A stretch of 64,000 bases of DNA from CAZEER01 sp964511215 (GTDB lineage Bacteria; Fidelibacterota; Marinisomatia; Marinisomatales; UBA1611): contig CAZEER010000003.1 of NCBI GenBank assembly GCA_964511215.1, positions 1 through 64,000 on the forward strand, written 5' to 3'. Positions within the stretch are counted from its first letter, which is position 1, and each line of letters starts with the position of its first letter. The notes under the pieces are model-generated. The model saw only the letters and a program-made list of their open reading frames with translations, had not been told where the DNA came from and ran no database searches. The translations under genes were made by a program, and so were the position numbers. This document shows, in pieces, positions 54,918 through 62,513 of this stretch.

Positions 54918-57260
54918 ATGGTTAATAAAAATCTATCCCAAGTAGAATCTTATTTCACAGATAATAATAAGATATTAAAACAACTTACAAATATTCCATA
55001 TCTAGTTGTTGATAATTTTCCAGATTTAGGTTTAATTACATCTCTTCGATTTCTAGAATGGATCTTAGAAAATCCCCATGGTGTTATTAGTCTTCCGACT
55101 GGTAAAACTCCAGAATATTTTATTAAATGGACTCACTATTTTCTAAATAATTGGGATGTTGATAATGTAAAATCCATTCGACTGAAATATGGTCTAGACT
55201 GTAACAAAAGACCAGACTTATCAAAATTACAATTTGTCCAAATTGATGAGTTTTATCCTCTTAACCCTGCGCAGCATAACAGTTTTTATAATTATGTAAG
55301 CAAATATTATCTTGAAGGGTTTGGGATTTCCCCTAATAAATCATTATTAATTAATTCAGATTCTATAAAACTTTATAAAGATAAACATTGGAGTTCAATT
55401 TTCCCAGATGGAATCATCGATCTGAATTTGCGTTACAGGGATGCCAAAACTGACGCTGAAAAAATGCAAAAAGAATCGATCTATATTATAGATCAATGGT
55501 GTAATCAATATGAAGAAAAAATAAGGAATATGGGAGGGATTGGGTTTTTTCTAGGCGGTATTGGTCCAGATGGGCACATTGCTTTTAATATCAGAGGTTC
55601 AGATCATAATTCAACAACTCGGTTGATGAAAACGAATTTTGAGACACAGGCCGCAGCTGCCGTGGATTTGGGAGGGATTGAAATTAGTAAAAATCGTTTG
55701 GTTATAACTATTGGGCTGGGAACAATAACTTATAATGAAAATGCTACGGTTATTATTATTGCTGCAGGAGAAGCTAAATCAGCTATAGTCAAGGAATCAC
55801 TTGAATCTCAACAAGATATAAAATATCCTGCAACTGTTCTTCAAAAACTTGAAAATAGCAGATTTTATATAACTATAGGTGCATCAAAAATGCTTAAGGA
55901 TAGTCAAGATCATTATTGGAAAAAAAATCCTTGGAATTCGGAAAAGAAACAGAGAGCATTATTAAAGCTTTCTAAGAGAAAGAACATTTTTGGTAAAAAA
56001 CTTCAGTTGCATGATCTACAAAAAGATGAAATTTTTAAAAATATGAATGGGATAAATGAAAAAACAGTTGATGAAATTATCCAAAATATTGATAAAAAAG
56101 TCCAACAAGGAATCAAGATTGAAAAAGATGAAACATATTATCACACGGGTCCCCATCATGATGATATTATGCTTGGGATGATGCCTCACATTATACATTT
56201 GATTAGGGAACCAAGTAATAGGCATATTTTTGCAAATATGACTTCTGGATTTACATCGGTAACTAATAGTTTTTTAAATAAAGTGATTAAAACTACTTTG
56301 GATTTTCTTGAAAAAGGGAAAATTCAGATGATAGACTATCTAGATTTTTTTTCAGATGGTTATAAGTTTAAATGGGATAAGGACGTATACCATTACCTTG
56401 ACAGAATTGCCGATAATGATTTAAGTGGCCAATTGAGAGGTTTATCACATAGGGTTGTACGCTCAATAGTAAAAATTTATAATGTCCAAAATAAAAACCA
56501 ATTAATCGAGCAATTAACAAGAGTGGTTAATGAATTAAATGATTATTACGATGGAGAAAAAAATTCACCAGCAATCCAACGGTTAAAAGGAATGATCCGA
56601 GAATTTGAAGAAGAGTTAGTCTGGGCAAACTATGGTGTACGTGTAAAAGATGTACATCATCTAAGGCTTGGATTTTATAAGGGTGATATTTTTACAGAAC
56701 AGCCTCAGCAGAAGAGAGATGTAACACCCATACTAGAACAATTAAGAGAATTTAAACCAACTGTTATTTCACTTGCACTTGATCCTGAAGGAAGTGGCCC
56801 TGATACACATTACAAGGTTTTGCAGGCTATTGCAGAAGCAGTTCGAAGATGGAACAAAGATTCTGATTTATCAAATTTAAGAATTTGGGGCTATAGAAAC
56901 GTTTGGTATAGGTTTGATATGTCAGAGGCAGATTTAATTATTCCTGTGACACTTAATTCTATGGCAATTATGAATTCTACTTTTATGAATTGTTATTTGA
57001 GTCAAAAAGATGCTTCATTCCCCAGCTATGAGTATGATGGCCCTTTTTCTAAACTCACTCAAAAAATATGGGTTGAACAGCACAGAGATTTACAACTGAT
57101 TTTTGGCCGAGATTATTGGTATCAAAATAAAAATCCACATTTAAGAGCAGTGCATGGAGCATTATATTTAAAACAATTTGGTGTAGAAGATTTTTTGAAG
57201 TTAGCTAGGCGAATTGAGGATTCCACAGAAGGATCAAATATTCTAAAAGAATCATTTTAA
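54918..57260 (+). CDS. nagB: Glucosamine-6-phosphate deaminase fused to PIG-L/LmbE-like deacetylase domain
   Basis: A 780-residue cytosolic fusion. The NagB half (about 30-330) has SLPTGKTPE, QIDEFYPL with the catalytic Asp, and GGIGPDGHIAFN. The second half (about 400-690) is PIG-L-like, opening with TGPHHDDIMLGM in place of PHPDDE and including LDPEGSGPDTH. Such NagB-PIG-L proteins occur in Bacteroidetes and relatives. It could deacetylate GlcNAc-6-P and then deaminate the product to fructose-6-P (inference). That would be the entry to glycolysis for this locus. The stop overlaps the convergent cytochrome gene. Confidence 0.9.
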   Translation: MVNKNLSQVESYFTDNNKILKQLTNIPYLVVDNFPDLGLITSLRFLEWILENPHGVISLPTGKTPEYFIKWTHYFLNNWDVDNVKSIRLKYGLDCNKRPDLSKLQFVQIDEFYPLNPAQHNSFYNYVSKYYLEGFGISPNKSLLINSDSIKLYKDKHWSSIFPDGIIDLNLRYRDAKTDAEKMQKESIYIIDQWCNQYEEKIRNMGGIGFFLGGIGPDGHIAFNIRGSDHNSTTRLMKTNFETQAAAAVDLGGIEISKNRLVITIGLGTITYNENATVIIIAAGEAKSAIVKESLESQQDIKYPATVLQKLENSRFYITIGASKMLKDSQDHYWKKNPWNSEKKQRALLKLSKRKNIFGKKLQLHDLQKDEIFKNMNGINEKTVDEIIQNIDKKVQQGIKIEKDETYYHTGPHHDDIMLGMMPHIIHLIREPSNRHIFANMTSGFTSVTNSFLNKVIKTTLDFLEKGKIQMIDYLDFFSDGYKFKWDKDVYHYLDRIADNDLSGQLRGLSHRVVRSIVKIYNVQNKNQLIEQLTRVVNELNDYYDGEKNSPAIQRLKGMIREFEEELVWANYGVRVKDVHHLRLGFYKGDIFTEQPQQKRDVTPILEQLREFKPTVISLALDPEGSGPDTHYKVLQAIAEAVRRWNKDSDLSNLRIWGYRNVWYRFDMSEADLIIPVTLNSMAIMNSTFMNCYLSQKDASFPSYEYDGPFSKLTQKIWVEQHRDLQLIFGRDYWYQNKNPHLRAVHGALYLKQFGVEDFLKLARRIEDSTEGSNILKESF

Positions 57261-57679
57261 GTCCCTTCCAGATTAGAATTTATTTCATTAGCGGCTTGTG
57301 CCTTTTTAGCAAGATAAAACAAATATAACACAGATGTTCTGATTTCATCCTTAGATCCTAAATTATAAAATCCTTTTGGTGGCATTACGCCATTTTCACC
57401 TTTATATCCTTCCCAGACACTATTGAAAAGCTCATCAGTTCCTTTTGCGGCGGCTTTATCCCAATATTCTTTCTCCTCAAGAATTACAGCTCCATTGATC
57501 CCGCGCCTATGGCATCTAAAACATGCTGTGGCCCATATAGATTCTCCTAAAATAATCTGTTTATTAGTAAGTGACTTATATTCATTAGAATCGTAAATAT
57601 TTACTGAGATTTCTTTTTTAGCACATCCTGACAGATTAAAAAGAATAACAATATTTAATAAAGCATAAAATGTTTTCAT
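57257..57679 (-). CDS. Monohaem cytochrome c lipoprotein
   Basis: A 140-residue lipoprotein (lipobox LSGC, Cys about 19). The haem site is CFRCH near residue 54 with a Met ligand candidate in GVMPPKG. It looks like a small class I cytochrome. It could carry electrons between the bc complex and the CuA site, as the window has no other free cytochrome c. Confidence 0.87.
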   Translation of the reverse strand: MKTFYALLNIVILFNLSGCAKKEISVNIYDSNEYKSLTNKQIILGESIWATACFRCHRRGINGAVILEEKEYWDKAAAKGTDELFNSVWEGYKGENGVMPPKGFYNLGSKDEIRTSVLYLFYLAKKAQAANEINSNLEGT

Positions 57680-57708
57680 AATAATGTATAGATATTTTAA
57701 TTAGGGTT

Positions 57709-58689
57709 TTATTGGATTCCAGTTTTTAGAATATCATGAATATGTACAATACCATCAGGTTTTTTTAGATTTGGATTAGAATAAACAAATAAACTTGTTA
57801 TGGAGTATTTTTCCATAAGTTCTAGTGCTGAGATAGCTAATGTATCAGATGCTACCCATTTTGGTTTTTTAGACATAATGCATTCTGCTGTTTTATCAAA
57901 AAGGCTATTATCATTATTTTCTAATCCCCTTCGAATATCACCATCGGTTATAATACCAATCATTTCATTGTGTTTATCTAATACTCCGGTTACTCCAAAA
58001 CCTTTTTCTGAAATAACTAGTAAAGCATCTTTGATGTTAGAAGAATTATAAACAAACGGAATACGGTTATTTTTATGTGTGAGTTGTTCGACTGTTAATA
58101 AAAGGCGCTTACCAAGCATTCCACCTGGATGTATCTCGGCAAAATCTTCCTTATTAAAACCCTTTAACTCAAGTAAAGAAACTGCTAGGGCATCTCCCAT
58201 AGCAAGTGTAGCGGTGGTGCTGGCTGTTGGAGCAAGATCTAAAGTACATGCTTCTTTCTCAATAGATGTATCCAGAAAAATATCAGATTTGAGAGATAAT
58301 GTTGAATTTTTTCGCCCAATAAGACCTATTATGGGTAGATTTTTCTTTTTTAATATATCTAGAATCTGAGTTAGTTCTATACTTTCACCACTATTGCTTA
58401 CAATGAGAATTACATCTTGGTCTGTAATCATTCCCAGATCACCATGGACAGCTTCTCCTGGGTGTACAAATTGAGCGGGTGTACCTGTGGATGCCATTGT
58501 GGAAGCAATTTTTTGTGATATTAATCCTGACTTACCTATGCCCGATACAATTAATCGGCCCTTACATTCAAAAATGGTTTGTACTGCTGATTCAAAATAT
58601 TTATCGATACGATCTTGCATTAAAGAAACAGCTTCTGCTTCAATTTGGAGGACTTGTTTAGCGATAGATTTAATATCAGAGTTTTTCAT
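57709..58689 (-). CDS. kdsD: Arabinose-5-phosphate isomerase (KdsD type)
   Basis: A 326-residue protein: an SIS domain (about 35-170; GIGKSGLISQKIASTMASTG and SNSGES) and two CBS domains (about 205-326). This is the KdsD/GutQ architecture, which makes arabinose-5-phosphate for KDO and thus LPS. It supports a Gram-negative type envelope. A 66-base gap separates it from the divergent selenoprotein gene. Confidence 0.93.
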   Translation of the reverse strand: MKNSDIKSIAKQVLQIEAEAVSLMQDRIDKYFESAVQTIFECKGRLIVSGIGKSGLISQKIASTMASTGTPAQFVHPGEAVHGDLGMITDQDVILIVSNSGESIELTQILDILKKKNLPIIGLIGRKNSTLSLKSDIFLDTSIEKEACTLDLAPTASTTATLAMGDALAVSLLELKGFNKEDFAEIHPGGMLGKRLLLTVEQLTHKNNRIPFVYNSSNIKDALLVISEKGFGVTGVLDKHNEMIGIITDGDIRRGLENNDNSLFDKTAECIMSKKPKWVASDTLAISALELMEKYSITSLFVYSNPNLKKPDGIVHIHDILKTGIQ

Positions 58690-58755
58690 GATACAAAATT
58701 TAATACTATTAACTAATACTACTATTTAGATTTTGATTCAGTTATATATAAAAAA

Positions 58756-59250
58756 ATGAAATATTTATTATTTTTTACTATGTTTAATATGTCTTTATTC
58801 GGAACGCATCTGCAAGTGGGTGAACAAGCACCTAATTTTTCTTTAAATGATCAAAATGGTAAAAAACACCAATTAGAAGATTACAAAGGTAAAAATTTAG
58901 TAATTTATTTTTTCCCAAAAGCTTTCACTCCTGGCTGAACAAAACAAGCGTGCGGGTTACGTGATGAGTCAATGACATTTAAAGATTTAAATATTTCTAT
59001 ATTGGGTATTAGCTATGATTCTCAAGATCAATTAAAATCCTTTAAAGAAAAATATAATCTACCATTTGATTTTTTATCGGATTCAGAAAAACTTATGGGT
59101 AGTGATTATGGTGTAAATAGTTTTCACTTTTTTCCACAGCGTAAGACCTTTCTCATTGATGAAAAAGGGATTTTAATACATATTTTTAATAATGTCGATT
59201 TAAATAGGCATCCTAAAGATATTTTAAAAATATTTAATCACCATGATTAA
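58756..59250 (+). CDS. Exported selenocysteine peroxiredoxin (BCP/PrxQ type), in-frame TGA at 58936-58938
   Basis: Read through the TGA at codon 61, the frame gives 164 residues. A signal peptide (about 1-18) is followed by VGEQAPNFSLNDQNGK and then AFTPG-Sec-TKQACGLRDE. In PrxQ/BCP proteins the TGA position is the peroxidatic Cys of FTPGCT; Cys66, five residues later, is the resolving Cys position. The C-terminal part (FLIDEKGIL) is normal for the family and directly in frame. TGA is an ordinary stop elsewhere here (for example 6284-6286), so this is specific recoding. The short GCGT/ACGT pairing at 58948-58962 is a weak SECIS candidate. It reduces peroxides in the cell envelope. Confidence 0.9.
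58936..58962 (+). promoter_or_regulatory. Sec codon and weak SECIS-like hairpin of the peroxiredoxin gene
   Basis: The UGA is followed nine bases later by GCGU, a seven-base G-rich loop (GCGGGUU) and ACGU. The stem is only four pairs (one G-U), so the structure is tentative. Bacterial SECIS elements lie just after the UGA inside the coding region, with a conserved G (often GU) in the loop. Confidence 0.4.
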
Positions 59251-59260
59251 GGAGTAATAT

Positions 59261-59485
59261 ATGAAAGTATCTATTGAATATTGCGCAGTTTGAAACTACT
59301 TACCGAAAGCTTCCAGTCTGGAGGCTATGTTAAGCGCAACTTTTTCTGATATTGAAGTAAAACTTGTATCTAGTGGCGGGGGTGTTTTTGAAATAATGCT
59401 AGATGACCAATTAATATTTTCAAAAAAATCCTTAAATCGCTTTCCAGAACATGGAGAAATTGTAGATTTAATAAAAGCAGGATGA
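59261..59485 (+). CDS. selW: SelW-like selenoprotein (Rdx family), in-frame TGA at 59291-59293
   Basis: Starts at ATG 59261 with GGAG six bases upstream. Read-through of codon 11 gives MKVSIEYCAV-Sec-NYLPKASSLEAML..., then GGGVFEIMLDDQLIFSKKS and RFPEHGEIVDLIKAG. The CxxU motif, the GGVFE strand and the FSKK...RFPE end are diagnostic of the SelW/SelT/SelH (Rdx) thioredoxin-like family. Length is 74 residues if the TGA at 59483-59485 is the stop; reading that one too would add only Sec-Leu before TAG. It lies ten bases after the Sec-peroxiredoxin stop, so both may be co-transcribed. Cytosolic, thiol/selenol redox role (family knowledge). Confidence 0.88.
59309..59325 (+). promoter_or_regulatory. 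SECIS-like hairpin of the SelW-like gene
   Basis: GCUUCC pairs with GGAGGC (six pairs, one G-U) around the loop AGUCU, with the loop about 22 bases after the UGA. Distance, stem size and GU in the loop agree with the bacterial SECIS of E. coli fdhF (loop GGUCU). Confidence 0.8.
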
Positions 59486-59492
59486 CTGTAGA

Positions 59493-60248
59493 TTGATTTC
59501 TGAAATTGATCATAGTGGGAAAATTTATACTGTAAATCTTGAATCTGGGATTGATTTATCAATCCAAAATAATTTTTCGGGTGATGCCCCAACCTTTTTT
59601 AATTCGAATCCTCCTACTATAAGACCCGCACAATCAAAGAATTTTATTGGAGATATCGGTCAGGGGGGTAGCTGTAATGTGCCCATCACAATGTTAAATA
59701 TTCATTGTACAGGGACTCACACTGAATCTATTGGTCATATCAATGACTCTGGTGTTAGAGTAGTAGATGTTTGTCCCAAAGGTTTGATGACAGCTTTATT
59801 AATTACTGTAATACCACGGAAAATAAATGAGACTAATGATTCTTATCATTCTAAATTATCTAATGAATTAGTCATAACTAGGGAAAGTATACAAAAACAA
59901 TTAACAGCGAATGTGGAAGGACTTATATTAAGAACCCTACCCAATAATCAATCTAAAAAATCAAGAGATTATGATGCAGAACCAGCTCCATTTTTTACTA
60001 ATGATGCTATTGATTATATACATGATGCTGGTATAAAACACCTACTTGTAGATATCCCATCAGTGGACAAGGCTGATGATGGAGGAATGTTGGAAAATCA
60101 TAGAAGATTTTTTAAAAATGGAGCAACAATTTCAGAATTATTATTTATCCCTGATATTACCCCGGATGGATTTGGTTTTTTACAAATCCAAATCCCAAAT
60201 TGGGGATTAGATGTTGTCCCAAGTCGTCCGATATTTTATCCTGTGTAA
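59493..60248 (+). CDS. Cyclase/kynurenine formamidase-like hydrolase, TTG start
   Basis: A 251-residue cytosolic metal hydrolase. The metal motif is HCTGTHTESIGH (HxGTHx(D/E)xxxH), preceded by GGSCN. The fold and length match the cyclase family that includes bacterial kynurenine formamidase. TTG 59493 follows the SelW region after two bases; AGGATGA lies upstream. The exact substrate is unclear. Co-transcription with two selenoprotein genes is likely. Confidence 0.85.
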   Translation: MISEIDHSGKIYTVNLESGIDLSIQNNFSGDAPTFFNSNPPTIRPAQSKNFIGDIGQGGSCNVPITMLNIHCTGTHTESIGHINDSGVRVVDVCPKGLMTALLITVIPRKINETNDSYHSKLSNELVITRESIQKQLTANVEGLILRTLPNNQSKKSRDYDAEPAPFFTNDAIDYIHDAGIKHLLVDIPSVDKADDGGMLENHRRFFKNGATISELLFIPDITPDGFGFLQIQIPNWGLDVVPSRPIFYPV

Positions 60249-60318
60249 TTTTCATTTTTTAAAATGTATAGTTCTATTTGTAATTTTATGATTAATGCAT
60301 GAATGAAAAAGGATCAAA

Positions 60319-61602
60319 ATGAGTAAAGATATTAAAAGTGTAATAACCTGTGACATTGATGGGAAAGTAGAAACATTTAGCGATGGTGCTGCTGAGCTTT
60401 TTGGTTATAATGCAGATGAAGTTATTGGTAAAATGAGAGTTAGTGATTTTAGCGATGGTCAGATTGTTCTTGGCCACGTTATTGGTTGGTTAGATGAATC
60501 GGTTAAAAAGGGTAAGTGGGAAGGAAATACCACATTTTTACATAAAGATGGTAGTGAGATACCATGTCGTATCAAAATTACTCCAACTAGAAATAAGGAT
60601 GGGGAACACATTGGTTATTGTGGTGTCACAACACCACTAAAAGATAAAACACCTGATGAAGTTAGACCTAAAATAGATCTCATGACTAAAATATTTACAT
60701 GGGTCATTATCATGCGCATGCCCTTTTTGTCGGCCACTTTTGTACCTATTTTTGTCGGAGCTGCAGTTACAAAATTTATGGGATATACAGTTGATTGGGC
60801 TTGGCTTGGTCTAACGTTACTTGGTGGTTCTCTTCTGCATATAGGGACCAATACATCTAATGATTATTTTGATCATTTGAGTGGTACAGATGAATTAAAC
60901 TACAACTATAGTAATAAGGGGTTGAATGGTGGAAGTAGGGGTATTCAAATGGGCTTAATTTCGCCTAAAGGAGTTCTCACAGTTGCTATTATCGCATTTA
61001 CGCTTAGTGCTATTATCGGCGTTCCACTTATACAGAAAGCGGGTGCACCAATCCTCTGGCTAGGATTAATTGGATTCTTATCAGGTTTATTTTATACTGC
61101 ACCACCTTTTCGATTTTCATCCAGAAAAGGAATAGGCGAACTACTTATTGGGTTAAATTTTGGTCCTTTAATGGTAGCAGGGAGTGCACTTGTCCAAACG
61201 GGTCAGTTTTTACCTGAGGCATTTTTGGCGGGGATACCAATAGGATTTCTTATAGCTGCTGTTGTATATGTGAATGAGTTTCCTGATCATGATAGTGATA
61301 AGGCAACAGGTAAAAATACTTTGATAGTCGTCTTTGGCCCTGAAAAAGCCAGAGCTGGTTACGTATCTTTGGTTGTGGGTGCATTTTTAAGTATAGTCCT
61401 ACTAGTGTTAAACGGTACATTCCCATCTATGATTTTAATCACATTATTAGGCTCGTATTTTGGAGTAACATCTATTCAAACATTATATAAATATTATAAT
61501 AATAGACTTCTTGAACCGGCAAATTGGGGAACTATTATAATGCACAGTGCAACAGGAGCCTTGCTGTTTATAGGGCTCTGGTTGGGAAATTCCTCATTAT
61601 AA
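60319..61602 (+). CDS. PAS domain fused to MenA/UbiA-type prenyltransferase
   Basis: A 427-residue protein. Residues about 6-105 form a PAS domain (ITCDIDGKVETFSDGAAELFGYNADEVIG..., ending GYCGVTTPLKD). From about 125 on comes a complete UbiA-type membrane prenyltransferase: first Asp motif N181-D-x2-D185 and Asp191 (NDYFDHLSGTD), second motif NEFPDHDSDKATGKNTL (319-335). These match MenA, which attaches the polyprenyl chain to 1,4-dihydroxy-2-naphthoate in menaquinone synthesis. A sensory PAS domain on this enzyme is very unusual and could tune quinone synthesis to redox state or oxygen (inference). An AGGATC site precedes the ATG. Confidence 0.88.
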   Translation: MSKDIKSVITCDIDGKVETFSDGAAELFGYNADEVIGKMRVSDFSDGQIVLGHVIGWLDESVKKGKWEGNTTFLHKDGSEIPCRIKITPTRNKDGEHIGYCGVTTPLKDKTPDEVRPKIDLMTKIFTWVIIMRMPFLSATFVPIFVGAAVTKFMGYTVDWAWLGLTLLGGSLLHIGTNTSNDYFDHLSGTDELNYNYSNKGLNGGSRGIQMGLISPKGVLTVAIIAFTLSAIIGVPLIQKAGAPILWLGLIGFLSGLFYTAPPFRFSSRKGIGELLIGLNFGPLMVAGSALVQTGQFLPEAFLAGIPIGFLIAAVVYVNEFPDHDSDKATGKNTLIVVFGPEKARAGYVSLVVGAFLSIVLLVLNGTFPSMILITLLGSYFGVTSIQTLYKYYNNRLLEPANWGTIIMHSATGALLFIGLWLGNSSL

Positions 61603-61628
61603 ATAATTACATATAAATAAAAATAATT

Positions 61629-61658
61629 AAAAGCTTCTTCTTCAAGGGGCTTTTTTTT
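61629..61658 (+). terminator. Rho-independent terminator before the SOS cassette
   Basis: An 11-pair stem AAAAGCTTCTT / AAGGGGCTTTT (two G-U pairs in RNA) with a CTTC loop, running into a T-run. It ends the PAS-UbiA transcript and isolates the lexA cassette. Confidence 0.85.
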
Positions 61659-61689
61659 ATTTGCATAGATTTGAAACTCTTTGTAAAAT

Positions 61690-61711
61690 ACTTACGAGTA
61701 ACTTACGAGTA
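61690..61711 (+). promoter_or_regulatory. Tandem 11-bp repeat, probable LexA operator
   Basis: Two identical copies of ACTTACGAGTA stand directly next to each other, one DNA turn apart, 22 bases before the first gene of the cassette. A TATTAT -10-like hexamer overlaps the end. The copies also contain TTACGAGTAA, a palindrome. LexA usually controls its own gene, so this is the best operator candidate; the motif differs from the E. coli and Bacillus boxes. Confidence 0.6.
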
Positions 61712-61732
61712 TTATGTTAATAGGATTAGGAA

Positions 61733-61885
61733 ATGAAAAATATATTTAAAAAACAAAATCAAGAAAAAGTATCTGAGGCTGTAATTCGTGCCGTTTCCAG
61801 ATTAAATAAATATGAAGATCAGAAAGTATCTCATTCAATAGTATGGGATGGTAAATCGATTAATTATATATCGCTCACCTCATGA
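61733..61885 (+). CDS. Small protein at head of SOS cassette (50 residues)
   Basis: Reads MKNIFKKQNQEKVSEAVIRA... and ends VWDGKSINYISLTS. It is basic at the N-terminus with a short amphipathic helix. The stop overlaps the lexA start (ATGA), so the two are coupled, and AGG lies just before the ATG. No family recognised. It stands where imuA is often found in other cassettes but is far too short to be ImuA. Confidence 0.6.
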   Translation: MKNIFKKQNQEKVSEAVIRAVSRLNKYEDQKVSHSIVWDGKSINYISLTS

Positions 61886-62502
61886 ACAAACATCTGTCAC
61901 CAAAACTGAAAAAGTTTCTAGATTTTATTAAGCAATTCACGCTAATTCATAGCCATCCTCCATCTTACGAGGAAATTATGTCAAATCTAGGATTTGGATC
62001 GTTGGGGACAATCAATTGGTATGTAAAAACCCTAGAAGAACAGGGTTACTTATCTCGTGTAAAAGGTCCCAACGGCAAGCGAGCGCTCATCTTAAGTCAA
62101 GAAGAGCATGCTACAACTACAACATCTTGTTTGCCGCTACTGGGACTCATTGCCGCCGGAGAACCTATTGAAGCATTAGAAAATCCTGAAATGGTTGATG
62201 TTCCGCCATCTCTGTTGCATCCGGATAATTATATTTTACAGGTAAGAGGAGATTCTATGATTGATGAACAGATTCATGATGGAGATTATATTGTTGCGAG
62301 GAAAACACAGACTGCCCGTTCGGGGCAGATTATTGTAGCTCTTATTAATGGAGAGGCAACTCTAAAGTGTTATATTAAAAAAAATGATGGGGTAGAGCTT
62401 CATCCCCGTAACCCAGATTATCCGATTATAAAAATTAATCCACAAGATAATTTTTACATTAATGGTGTACTACTCTATTCTTTTCGAAATTATTTGAATT
62501 AA
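61882..62502 (+). CDS. lexA: SOS repressor LexA
   Basis: A 206-residue repressor-protease. The N-terminal winged helix (HPPSYEEIMSNLGFGSLGTINWYVKTLEEQGYL) binds DNA. The self-cleavage site is Ala92-Gly93 (IAAGEP), and the catalytic dyad is Ser125 (GDSMID) with Lys162 (EATLKCY). RecA-stimulated cleavage would release the cassette. It overlaps the small upstream gene and is followed 11 bases later by the ImuB-like gene. Confidence 0.96.
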   Translation: MNKHLSPKLKKFLDFIKQFTLIHSHPPSYEEIMSNLGFGSLGTINWYVKTLEEQGYLSRVKGPNGKRALILSQEEHATTTTSCLPLLGLIAAGEPIEALENPEMVDVPPSLLHPDNYILQVRGDSMIDEQIHDGDYIVARKTQTARSGQIIVALINGEATLKCYIKKNDGVELHPRNPDYPIIKINPQDNFYINGVLLYSFRNYLN

Positions 62503-62513
62503 GTAAATCTTTT

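Noticed and set aside
59296..59592. 98-residue minus-strand reading frame across the SelW region
   Set aside because: No family features; it is the reverse of the SelW-like and cyclase genes, which have clear homology.
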